Assembly: GCA_027348305.1 (NCBI GenBank) | Contig: DAIEPS010000023.1 | Span: 1-14,187 of the forward strand | Source of the DNA: Anaerolineaceae bacterium | Lineage (GTDB): Bacteria; Chloroflexota; Anaerolineae; Anaerolineales; Anaerolineaceae | Direction of reading: 5' to 3' | DNA length: 14,187 bases | Shown: one piece after another, positions 6,836 to 14,149 of the stretch | Position numbering within the stretch: the stretch's first letter is position 1 | Layout: every line of letters begins with the position of its first letter | Translations under genes and position numbers: made by a program | Notes under the pieces: model-generated | Seen by the model: the letters and a program-made list of their open reading frames with translations, nothing else | Told to the model about the DNA's origin: nothing | The model's database searches: none

Positions 6836-8560
6836 TCATGGATTGCTCCCCCAAATAGGTGTTTCAGAAGAAAATGATCCTGAAACGATGCTGTAACCCT
6901 TCAAGCTGGCCCATTTTTCTCCAGCTGCTTTCAATTCGGAATTCCTGCAATTCAGAAAATCCTCAGCCATTGACTTGTCTCCAAATTGATCCAACGCTTT
7001 GATCAATTTAGCTTCTGAGCCACTTTCACCACGTTGAATATAGAATTGATAAGCGCCGGCAATGGTAGCCAGATCTTCATTATTCAAAGCCAGAGTTAAT
7101 GCCTCGGTTACTCGTGGGTCATCGAATTTACTTATAGCTTTTGCAACAGCTATCTGAATAATTTCGTTCTCATTATTCAAAATAGCGAGTAATGGTTCAA
7201 TTGATCTTTCATCGTGTATTGTGGCAAGTGCTGATGCTGATTGACTGACAACATAAGGGTCTTCATCTCGCAAGGCTGCAATTAGCGGCTCCACTGCGCG
7301 TGGATCTTTAAGCGCCGCTAACGCGTCAACAGCTTTTATGCGTATTTGCGCCCATTTTTTATCCTCGAGAGTCTTGATCAAGGGATCAACCACACGCGAA
7401 TCTGAAAACCCTGCAAGCGCCATTGGCACTTCCATGCGGACATAATAGTCTTCATCATTCAAAGCAGCGATCAAAGGTTCGACAGCCCGATCATCTTTAA
7501 TTTCACCAAGCGCAAGGACGGAATATTTGCGTACGCCTGGGTCATTATTCGTTAAGGATGCGATCAGCGGTTCGACTGCAATTGCACCAAATCCCACAAG
7601 AGCTTCTTTTGCCGCATCCTGGATGGCCGCGTAATAGCCTTTCAATGATGTTATCAATGGCTCAATTGCTTTGGGGTCGCCGATCTGTCCTAATGAAGTT
7701 GCCACCCAATCGCGGTAGTAAAAATCCTCATTATTCAATGCTGAAATAAGCGGCTCAACTGCTCTCGCATCTTTAATTTCGCCTAATGCTTTCGCGGCGT
7801 ATCCAGCCGCCTCAATGTCTCCATCCTGCAAGGTTTCAATTAACATTACAACCGAAGGTTCCCCAATATTTACAAGTGCTTTATATACCGGTATATGGTT
7901 ATTTGATTCTTTAAGCATCGCAATCAGCGGGGAAACAGCCCGAGGGTCCTTGATCTCACCCAAGGCTGAAATTGCAAATTCTTGTAGATACGGATCAGTG
8001 TTTTGAAGAGTTTCAATCAATGGTTCTACCGCAGGGGCGCCGATTGAAATCAGGGCTTGTTTTAAACTATCACGATAGACTGTTTTATTTTGTAACAGCA
8101 TTTGCATCAACGGCTCAACCGCCCGCGGATCCCCTATCTTCCCCAGTGCAACAATGGCATTCTCACTGACAAAGGGTTGTTCAGAATCAAGCACCTCGAT
8201 CAAGGGGTCCACTGCGCGAGGGTCCCCAATTTCTCCCAAGGCTTTTGCCGCCTGTTCCTGGGCGTCAGATCCATTATCTTGTAAAACAGCAATCAGTGGA
8301 TCCACGGAATCGACACTACCAATGGCCCCCAAAGCAGTGGCTGCAGCCTGTCGCACGAGAGAAAAATCATCATGCAAACTGGCAATTAATGGATCCACAG
8401 CGCGAAAATCTCCGATGCGGCCTAACGCCTGTGCTGCACCAATCCTTTGGGTCGAATTATTACTTTGCAATGCCGCGATGAGCGGATTCACGGCATCTGA
8501 TCCCATCATCACCAAAGAGTCGATAAATATTATTGCGAGAACTATAATCAGCATTTCCAA
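6836..8560 (-). CDS. HEAT/PBS-lyase repeat protein (main body, 5' end lost by frameshift)
   Basis: The frame holds about 16 tandem HEAT repeats of roughly 28-32 residues, with the motif AVEPLIAAL...ALGEIGDPR repeated from about residue 24 to about 515. A short C-terminal cap (AEDFLNCRNSELKAAGEKWA) and a polar tail follow. Such repeats build an extended solenoid for protein binding; no catalytic residue is implied. The listed first codons (MEMLIIVLAIIF) are probably not native. They overlap the end of a lipoprotein frame, which continues the same repeat pattern in the other phase. The natural product is most likely a lipoprotein of about 645 aa spanning 6836-8774, broken by one extra base. No gene follows within 160 nt. 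The AT content is higher than in the flanking operons. Confidence 0.82.
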   Translation of the reverse strand: MEMLIIVLAIIFIDSLVMMGSDAVNPLIAALQSNNSTQRIGAAQALGRIGDFRAVDPLIASLHDDFSLVRQAAATALGAIGSVDSVDPLIAVLQDNGSDAQEQAAKALGEIGDPRAVDPLIEVLDSEQPFVSENAIVALGKIGDPRAVEPLMQMLLQNKTVYRDSLKQALISIGAPAVEPLIETLQNTDPYLQEFAISALGEIKDPRAVSPLIAMLKESNNHIPVYKALVNIGEPSVVMLIETLQDGDIEAAGYAAKALGEIKDARAVEPLISALNNEDFYYRDWVATSLGQIGDPKAIEPLITSLKGYYAAIQDAAKEALVGFGAIAVEPLIASLTNNDPGVRKYSVLALGEIKDDRAVEPLIAALNDEDYYVRMEVPMALAGFSDSRVVDPLIKTLEDKKWAQIRIKAVDALAALKDPRAVEPLIAALRDEDPYVVSQSASALATIHDERSIEPLLAILNNENEIIQIAVAKAISKFDDPRVTEALTLALNNEDLATIAGAYQFYIQRGESGSEAKLIKALDQFGDKSMAEDFLNCRNSELKAAGEKWASLKGYSIVSGSFSSETPIWGSNP

Positions 8561-8774
8561 AATTAGTGATCAACTCATTGGCCAACTCATCTTGCCCCGG
8601 CGTGTACTCTAACTTTTCGGAGATTGATGTTAAGACGGTTGGAGTGACCACCATTTCTTCTTCTGCATGAGAATTTTTCAAAGAGCACCCAGATGAAGAA
8701 AAGGAAAGAATCAACAAGACAACGATCATTCTTAGAAAGTTGGTCAGGTTTATATTAACAAAAACATTTTTCAT
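8460..8774 (-). pseudogene. Lipoprotein signal and first HEAT helix: 5' fragment of the frameshifted HEAT gene
   Basis: The frame starts with a lipoprotein signal: a short N-terminal part, a hydrophobic core at about residues 16-25, and a lipobox-like SSGC with Cys30. A polar linker follows, then ELANELITNFGNAD, which matches the first helix of a HEAT unit. From about position 8535 downward this frame stops making sense (GIRCRESAHRG). The alternative frame supplies the second helix, DSLVMMGSDAV. Removing one base around 8526-8540 joins the two into a continuous repeat with correct spacing. AGGATGA lies just upstream of the ATG. So the intact gene would encode a surface-anchored HEAT solenoid. 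Sequencing error and true mutation cannot be told apart here. Confidence 0.72.
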
Positions 8775-9206
8775 GATGTCATCCTGAGAATTGATTGCCC
8801 GGGCTAGCGCTCAATGAAAAAAAGAAGCAAGATCAAGTTTCAAGAACAAGAAATCCATGACGAATATTTATTACCATTGCATCCGGTTCTATTTGCGATT
8901 TGAATTTAAAGCATTATACAGTTGCAAAAAAGCAAAGAACATTCACATTTTTTAAAATCGTTATCTCGTGTCGCCCTCTTTTTTAAGTGACACGGGTTAT
9001 TAATCAAGTGTCTTTCATGGGCAACAGCCAGTGATTATTATGTACTTGACTAATCCATTTTGATAGAGACCTTTATCACTTATGAAGGCTTTCATAATTA
9101 ATCAATGTCATAGAATTCATGAAGCTGTTTTTGTAAGTAAAGGAAGTAGTAATGATTATTTATTCAGGCGGTATAATTGTTAACATCAATTCGTGAGGAG
9201 AAATCT
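8775..9206. other. AT-rich divergent intergenic region
   Basis: This stretch of about 430 bp between the divergent lipoprotein and B12-subunit genes holds no convincing gene. I see a minus-strand TATAAT at 8913-8918 (possible promoter of the lipoprotein gene) and a spaced dyad CGTGTC / GACACG at 8967-8994. There is also a 7-bp dyad TTATGAA-GGCT-TTCATAA at 9080-9097, a TTCATGAA palindrome at 9116-9123, and a plus-strand TATAAT at 9172-9177. The dyads could bind a regulator, but none matches a site I can name. Confidence 0.5.
9172..9177 (+). promoter_or_regulatory. Candidate -10 element for the B12-subunit/MeaB operon
   Basis: A perfect TATAAT lies 29 nt before the ATG at 9207. That would give a short leader ending in the GAGGAG ribosome site (9195-9200). 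No good -35 hexamer is found 16-18 nt upstream, so an activator may be needed or the match may be fortuitous. Confidence 0.4.
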
Positions 9207-9608
9207 ATGGCGGATCGAAAAATTCGTGTCTTGATCGCAAAACCTGGCTTGGATGGACATGATCGTGGCGCAAAAGTCATCGCGCGGGCTTTACGCGATG
9301 CCGGTATGGAAGTGATCTACACCGGTTTGCGCCAGACCCCCGAAATGATCGCTGAAGCAGCCCTGCAGGAAGATGTGGATGTCATTGGCATGTCCATTCT
9401 TTCAGGTGCTCACCTGGTATTGGTGCCAAAAGTGATCGATACCGTCCGCAAATCGGGTCTCACTGATGTAGGTTTCTTCGTGGGCGGCATCATCCCTGAA
9501 GAAGACGTGGCCGTGCTCAAAGCTGCAGGTGTCAACGCGGTCTACGGCCCTGGCACTTCAACGGTTACCGTGATCGAAGACGTTAAGTCCTTCTCACGAG
9601 CAGCCTGA
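9207..9608 (+). CDS. mcmA2: B12-binding small subunit of methylmalonyl-CoA mutase-type acyl-CoA mutase
   Basis: This 133-aa stand-alone cobalamin-binding (Rossmann-like) domain corresponds to the C-terminus of methylmalonyl-CoA mutase. The DxHxxG motif is present (Asp16-x-His18-x-x-Gly21, the lower cobalt ligand being His18), as are the SIL/SG segment at 63-66 and the GG turn at 93-94. The ATG at 9207 is chosen because GAGGAG sits 6 nt upstream; a TTG at 9177 would add ten residues but overlaps the -10-like site. The catalytic TIM-barrel subunit is not in the window, so it must be encoded elsewhere. The small subunit could also serve a 2-hydroxyisobutyryl- or ethylmalonyl-CoA mutase. The MeaB gene 20 nt downstream supports a mutase role. 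Confidence 0.92.
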   Translation: MADRKIRVLIAKPGLDGHDRGAKVIARALRDAGMEVIYTGLRQTPEMIAEAALQEDVDVIGMSILSGAHLVLVPKVIDTVRKSGLTDVGFFVGGIIPEEDVAVLKAAGVNAVYGPGTSTVTVIEDVKSFSRAA

Positions 9609-9628
9609 GATTGTGAGCGCATGAATTA

Positions 9629-10624
9629 ATGAGATCTTTTGAATCCCCTTCTGCTGCGAATAAACTGGCGTTATCGCGCCTGATCAGCGAAGTGGAAAAT
9701 GAGACCAGCGCGGGCAAAGCAGCGCTGGATGAGTGTTTTACCCGCTCTGGCAGAGCCCATCTCATCGGGGTCACCGGAGCCCCCGGCACCGGCAAATCTT
9801 CTCTGGTCAACAGGCTGGCACAGTTGATCAGGCGGGAAGGCAAACAAACCGTTGCCATCGTCGCCATCGATCCATCCAGCCCATTTACCGGCGGCGCCAT
9901 ATTGGGCGACAGGGTGCGCATGCGCGACCTGTCTGGAGATCCCGGAGTGTTCATCCGCTCAATGGCTTCGCGCGGCGAACTGGGCGGCCTGGCAAGGGCA
10001 ACCGCCGGCGTGGTGCAGGTGCTGGATGCGGCAGGTTATGACCTGATACTTATTGAGACGGTCGGCGCCGGCCAATCTGAAGTTGATATCGCGCGGCTCG
10101 CGCATACAACCATTGTGGTCGAAAGCCCAGGCATGGGCGACGACATCCAGGCCATCAAAGCCGGCATCCTCGAGATCGCCGACATTCTGGTGGTGAACAA
10201 GGCAGATCGTCCCGGCATTGAAAACACCGAACGCGCCTTGCGCGCCAACCTTGAACTGGGCTACTCCCACCGGGTAAACGGCAAAGCAGGCCATGCCGGA
10301 TTTACAGAAAATAACGCTGCGGTCGAACCCAAGGACTGGGTTCCACCGGTGATCAAGACCATCGCCACGGAAGAGAGCGGTTTTCCGGAACTGATCAAGG
10401 CCATCGCGGACCACCGTGATTACCTCCAAAATTCCGGTTTGTTGGCGCAGCGTGTACGTGAACGACTGATGGATGAATTTGAACACTTATTGCGCCACAC
10501 CCTGGTGCAAAATTGGAGAGCACAGACTTCAACCGAGCGCGTTTCTCAAGTAATGGATGCAGTTTTCACTCGAAAACGATCCCCTGCCAGCGCCGTGGAA
10601 GAATTGACCAGATCTTTAAACTGA
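9629..10624 (+). CDS. meaB: MeaB/ArgK-type G3E GTPase, mutase-protecting chaperone
   Basis: MeaB-type P-loop GTPases gate cofactor loading and protect or reactivate adenosylcobalamin-dependent mutases. Motifs seen are Walker A at 50-57 (GAPGTGKS), DPSSP at 81-85, the switch region GGAILGDRVRM, ETVGAGQSE at 143-151, and NKAD at 190-193 for guanine recognition. The C-terminal helical dimerisation region is present and the length (331 aa) is normal. The ribosome site is poor (only GTGAG about 12 nt upstream), so translation may depend on coupling to the B12-subunit gene ending 20 nt earlier. The old name ArgK reflects a discredited arginine-transport kinase role. Confidence 0.95.
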   Translation: MRSFESPSAANKLALSRLISEVENETSAGKAALDECFTRSGRAHLIGVTGAPGTGKSSLVNRLAQLIRREGKQTVAIVAIDPSSPFTGGAILGDRVRMRDLSGDPGVFIRSMASRGELGGLARATAGVVQVLDAAGYDLILIETVGAGQSEVDIARLAHTTIVVESPGMGDDIQAIKAGILEIADILVVNKADRPGIENTERALRANLELGYSHRVNGKAGHAGFTENNAAVEPKDWVPPVIKTIATEESGFPELIKAIADHRDYLQNSGLLAQRVRERLMDEFEHLLRHTLVQNWRAQTSTERVSQVMDAVFTRKRSPASAVEELTRSLN

Positions 10625-10659
10625 ATCCCTTTGTTATTATTGATCTTTGAGGAGAGAAA

Positions 10660-11976
10660 ATGGAACGCACACTGATTAAAGATTTACGCAGCAAGATCGA
10701 TCAAACTGTCGAGCTCAAGGGTTGGCTTCAGACCTTGCGCGATCAGAAAAAGATCCAATTTCTGATCTTGCGCGACCCAACCGGTGCCGCCCAGGTGGCG
10801 CATTGGAAACCCAATAACGAAGCCCTGGCTGAAGAGATTGCCAAACTGGGCACCGAAACAGCTCTCACCATCACCGGCAAGGTCATTGATAACCCGGTGG
10901 TTAAATTGAATGGTCTTGAGATCCAACTCGAATCGCTGACTGTTGAAAACAATGCTGAAAGCCCGCTGCCCTTTGACCCCTTCGCTGAAACGCTGCCCAC
11001 CAGTGATTACCGCCAGGATTGGCGTTACATGGACCTGCGCCGCCCCGTCAACAATCTCTTCTTTAAAGTCGAGACACTTGTTGAATTGGCCATGCGCGAA
11101 TATTGGACCAAAAATGATTTCATTGAAATTCACACCCCAAAACTCGTAGGCGCCCCAAGCGAAAGCGGTGCAGAACTCTTCTCTCTCGATTATTTCGAAC
11201 GCAAGGCTTACCTGGCCCAGTCTCCCCAGTTTTACAAACAGATGGCCATGGCTTCCGGTTTTGAACGCATTTACGAGATCGGTCCCGTCTTTAGAGCCGA
11301 CCCCTCTTTCACCTCGCGTCACATGACCGAGTTTACCGGTGTGGATATGGAAATGTCATGGATCGACAGCCACGAAGACGTGATGGCCTCTGAAGAACAG
11401 TGGTTGAATTACGTTTATACCCGCGTCAAAGAACAATATGGCGACGCCATCAAGGAACAATTCGGCGTGGACCTTGTAGTCCCGACACTTCCTTTCCCGC
11501 GCATCCCCATGAAGGAAGCGATCGAGATCTTGAAGAGCCGCGGTTGGGTTCCCGCTGATAAGAAGGGTGACATGGATCCTGCCGGCGAGCGTGAGATCGC
11601 TGCCTATGTCAAGGAAAAATACAACCACGACTTTGTCTTTATCACGGATTGGCCCGTTGGTGTGCGTCCGTTCTATCACATGCGCCACCCTGAGGACCCC
11701 ACCCTCACCCGCAGTTTTGACCTGATCGCCTGTGGCTTAGAGATCACCACCGGCGCCCAGCGCGAACACCGCGTCGAAGTGCTGCAAAAACAGGCCACTG
11801 AAAAGGGTCTGCATTTTGAGCCAATCCAGTTCTATCTCGATTTCTTCCGCTACGGCTGCCCGCCCCACGGCGGTTTTGGTCTCGGCCTGGCACGTTTGAT
11901 GATGGTCATGCTGAATGTCGGCAACATCCGCGAATCAGTGTTCCTTTTCCGCGGACCCACCCGCTTGATCCCCTAA
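10660..11976 (+). CDS. aspS: Aspartate--tRNA(Asn) ligase, archaeal/eukaryotic-type class II
   Basis: This 438-aa enzyme charges tRNA with aspartate. An N-terminal OB-fold anticodon domain (about 1-105) precedes the class II core. Motif 1 lies around Pro160, motif 2 is FRADPSFTSRH at 211-221, and motif 3 is GGFGLGLAR at 404-412. The Asp-binding region (QSPQFYKQM) is intact. It lacks the GAD insertion of the bacterial-type AspRS (about 590 aa), so it belongs to the shorter archaeal-like lineage found in some bacteria. That lineage is often non-discriminating and used for tRNA-dependent asparagine synthesis with GatCAB. The residue after GWL in the OB loop is Gln24, which leaves discrimination open. 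GAGGAGAG precedes the ATG. The gene is 35 nt after meaB. Confidence 0.93.
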   Translation: MERTLIKDLRSKIDQTVELKGWLQTLRDQKKIQFLILRDPTGAAQVAHWKPNNEALAEEIAKLGTETALTITGKVIDNPVVKLNGLEIQLESLTVENNAESPLPFDPFAETLPTSDYRQDWRYMDLRRPVNNLFFKVETLVELAMREYWTKNDFIEIHTPKLVGAPSESGAELFSLDYFERKAYLAQSPQFYKQMAMASGFERIYEIGPVFRADPSFTSRHMTEFTGVDMEMSWIDSHEDVMASEEQWLNYVYTRVKEQYGDAIKEQFGVDLVVPTLPFPRIPMKEAIEILKSRGWVPADKKGDMDPAGEREIAAYVKEKYNHDFVFITDWPVGVRPFYHMRHPEDPTLTRSFDLIACGLEITTGAQREHRVEVLQKQATEKGLHFEPIQFYLDFFRYGCPPHGGFGLGLARLMMVMLNVGNIRESVFLFRGPTRLIP

Positions 11977-11994
11977 AGCGGTTCAGGAGGCAGT

Positions 11995-12534
11995 ATGCTC
12001 GTTGGTAATAAAGTTCGATTACGCGCACTTGAAAAAGAAGATGTTAACAATTGTGTGCGTTGGCTAAATGACCCTGAGGTGATAAAGTTCTTGTATATGA
12101 ATTCACCTCTTTCAAGAGCTGCAGAAGAGAAGTGGATCGAAAACCAACTGGCTCTACCTCCGTCGAATGGACAGGTTTTTGCCATTGAAGCACTCGTGAG
12201 TGATCATTGGGTGTATATTGGCAACACAGGTCTGGATAAGATCGAACCTGTGAATGCGCAGTCTGAATTTGGCATCTTTATCGGTGAGAAGACTTATTGG
12301 AACATGGGTTATGGCAAAGAAGCCACACTGTTGTTATTAAGGCATGGTTTTGAAGACTTAAACCTAAACCGCATCTATTTATATGTATTCGAAGATAATT
12401 TGCGTGCAATTGCAGCATATAAGGCGGTTGGATTCGTGCAAGAAGGCCTTCTGCGTAAAGCAGTATACAAAAATGGTCGCTTTAATAACATGTTGTTAAT
12501 GAGCATTCTCCACTCTGAGTGGAAAGGTTATTAA
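11995..12534 (+). CDS. GNAT N-acetyltransferase, RimJ/RimL-like
   Basis: This 179-aa acetyltransferase of the RimJ/RimL/SpeG branch begins with the typical VRLRALEKEDV strand-helix. The acetyl-CoA pyrophosphate loop is visible at about residues 103-108 (NMGYGKEA, the Q/RxxGxG/A motif), and a late NLRAIAAYKAVGF helix follows. Substrates in this branch include ribosomal protein N-termini, polyamines and sugar nucleotides; nothing here picks among them. AGGAGG lies just 4 nt before the ATG. The gene begins 18 nt after aspS and stops 19 nt before prs, so it is probably co-transcribed, although its composition is more AT-rich than its neighbours, which suggests a later insertion into the operon. 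Confidence 0.88.
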   Translation: MLVGNKVRLRALEKEDVNNCVRWLNDPEVIKFLYMNSPLSRAAEEKWIENQLALPPSNGQVFAIEALVSDHWVYIGNTGLDKIEPVNAQSEFGIFIGEKTYWNMGYGKEATLLLLRHGFEDLNLNRIYLYVFEDNLRAIAAYKAVGFVQEGLLRKAVYKNGRFNNMLLMSILHSEWKGY

Positions 12535-12553
12535 ATATTAAGGAGTAATAGAT

Positions 12554-13549
12554 ATGCCAATTACACATTCCACGCGGTACGATCGCATGAAATATGGGGA
12601 TATCAAGTTGTACGCCGGCACCTCGTGCCCGGAGTTGGCTACTCGTATAGCCACCCATATGGATCTGCCGTTGTGCGAACGGGATATTATCCAGTTCCCC
12701 AATGACAACCTCTTTGTTCAACTGCACACCAGTGTCCGTGGCCAGGATTGCTACGTGATTCAGACCACTTCGGTGCCGGTGCATCGCAACTTGATGGAAC
12801 TGTTGATCATGCTGCAAACCCTGCGTCTCGATTCGGCTGCACGCGTCACCGCCGTCGTTCCCTACCTGTGCTATGCCCGTTCGGATAAAAAGGACCAGCC
12901 TCGCATCCCCATCACCGCCCGCCTTGTGGCAGATATGATCGAAGTAGCCGGCGCAGATCGCTATATGTTCATGGACTTGCACGCCGGGCAGATCCAGGGC
13001 TTCTTCTCCATCCCGGGGGATGTCTTAACTGCTTTTTATACCTTGATTGACTACCTGAAAGCCAAACGTGAACACATGCACAAGCCTGTCGTCTTAACGG
13101 CTGATCTGGGTTTTGCGAAAAAAGCCCGCAACTTTGCGGTTTCCCTGGATGTGCCCCTGGCGTTCATTGAAAAGCGCCGCAGCGGCAATGATTCCAAGGC
13201 ACAGGCGCTGACCATCATCGGCGATGTAAAAGACAGAGATGTCATTATTGTGGATGATGAAGTTGATACCGGCGGATCTATTTCTCAGGCGGTCAATCTT
13301 TCAAGAGAATATGGTGCGGCCAACATTTATGTGGTTTTTGTGCATCCGGTGCTTTCGGGCGACAGCGCCAACCGCTTGGCCAACCTTCCGGTGACCGAGT
13401 TTATCACCACCGATACCATCCCGGTTCCTCCTGCCAAACTGGCTTTGTTCAACGGACGCCTGACCATCCTCTCCATCGCCCCCCTGCTTGGAGAAGTGAT
13501 CCAGCGCGCCAATGAAGGCCGCAGTGTGGGCGAACTCTTCAACGAATGA
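12554..13549 (+). CDS. prs: Ribose-phosphate diphosphokinase (PRPP synthetase), variant
   Basis: The enzyme makes phosphoribosyl pyrophosphate from ribose 5-phosphate and ATP for nucleotide, His and Trp synthesis. Family marks are KLYAG near the start, NLMELLIM, PITARLVADM, MDLHAGQIQGFF, IEKRR (catalytic Lys/Arg region) and the PRPP loop DDEVDTGGS, ending in an IAPLLGEVIQ / EGRSVGELF tail. Differences from the common form are YARSDKK where most have YARQDRK, and TADLGFAKKAR where most have SPDxGGVxRAR. The 331 aa include an N-terminal extension of about 15 residues. AGGAG (12541-12545) is 8 nt before the ATG, supporting the long start over Met12. Catalytic competence is likely; allosteric behaviour may differ. 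Confidence 0.92.
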   Translation: MPITHSTRYDRMKYGDIKLYAGTSCPELATRIATHMDLPLCERDIIQFPNDNLFVQLHTSVRGQDCYVIQTTSVPVHRNLMELLIMLQTLRLDSAARVTAVVPYLCYARSDKKDQPRIPITARLVADMIEVAGADRYMFMDLHAGQIQGFFSIPGDVLTAFYTLIDYLKAKREHMHKPVVLTADLGFAKKARNFAVSLDVPLAFIEKRRSGNDSKAQALTIIGDVKDRDVIIVDDEVDTGGSISQAVNLSREYGAANIYVVFVHPVLSGDSANRLANLPVTEFITTDTIPVPPAKLALFNGRLTILSIAPLLGEVIQRANEGRSVGELFNE

Positions 13550-13564
13550 TCGGCCTGGAGTGTT

Positions 13565-14149
13565 GTGCCAGAACTGCCTGAAGTAGAAACCATTGTGCGC
13601 AGCTTGAGAGCCGCCAATAATATTATCGGAAAGATGATTATCAACAGCCAGGTGTTGTGGCAGCGCAGCCTGGCTGATCCTTTACCTGTTGAGTTTCAAG
13701 AGAAAATCAAAGGGCAGCAGATCCTTGGCGTGGATCGCCGTGGCAAGTTCATCGTCATCCACCTCAACCGCCAATCGCTCCTGATACATCTGCGCATGAG
13801 CGGAGATGTTTTTATCGAATCGGGTGATACGACTCGCAATACGAAACATGATCGGGTCGTGCTTGAGTTCACAGACGGCAGCCGTATGGCGTTTAACGAC
13901 ACGCGCAAATTTGGCCGCGTCTGGCTGGTGGATGATCCGCAGTCTGTGTTTGGCAAGCTTGGGCCTGAACCACTTGATGACCTGCTGACACAAGAACTGT
14001 TTTTTGAAAGACTCAGCCACAGCAAGCGTCAGATCAAACCCCTGCTGCTCGATCAAACTTTCCTGGCCGCCATCCAGAATTTGTTGGATGATTTTTTCCG
14101 CCAATTCGGGATCAAGACCGGTGAAGGTGCTTCCCTCGCCGCCTCGTGA
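13565..14149 (+). CDS. mutM: Formamidopyrimidine-DNA glycosylase, C-terminally truncated or rearranged
   Basis: This base-excision repair enzyme removes oxidised purines. It uses a GTG start with GGAG 4 nt upstream, and begins PELPEVETIV, giving the catalytic Pro2/Glu3. Lys61 in RRGK, the HLRMSG strand, NDTRKFGR and KPLLLDQTFLA are all family-typical. From residue 169 resemblance weakens: AIQN stands where GIGN is expected, and the frame stops after 194 aa. Normal Fpg has about 270-290 aa with the rest of the H2TH region and a four-Cys zinc finger; both are missing here and do not appear in the other frames before the window ends. It lies 15 nt after prs. The break could be a real truncation or a sequence junction. 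Confidence 0.85.
   Translation: MPELPEVETIVRSLRAANNIIGKMIINSQVLWQRSLADPLPVEFQEKIKGQQILGVDRRGKFIVIHLNRQSLLIHLRMSGDVFIESGDTTRNTKHDRVVLEFTDGSRMAFNDTRKFGRVWLVDDPQSVFGKLGPEPLDDLLTQELFFERLSHSKRQIKPLLLDQTFLAAIQNLLDDFFRQFGIKTGEGASLAAS

Noticed and set aside
6836..8560. Tandem repeats at DNA level (CRISPR-like or satellite)
   Set aside because: The periodicity of about 90 bases comes from HEAT protein repeats; the nucleotide copies are diverged and carry no spacers.
8515..8560. Programmed frameshift in the HEAT lipoprotein
   Set aside because: There is no slippery run in the right phase, no stimulatory hairpin and no stop-codon context. A simple one-base insertion explains it better.
9151..9195. 14-codon open frame after AAGGAAG just before the B12-subunit gene
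   Set aside because: It overlaps the -10-like site and ends at the next ribosome site. A leader peptide is possible but there is no amino-acid bias suggesting attenuation.
13682..14104. Minus-strand frame opposite mutM taken as a full gene
   Set aside because: Most of it is antisense to well-conserved Fpg motifs. Only the part beyond about 14066 looks natural, and that is reported as a possible junction instead.
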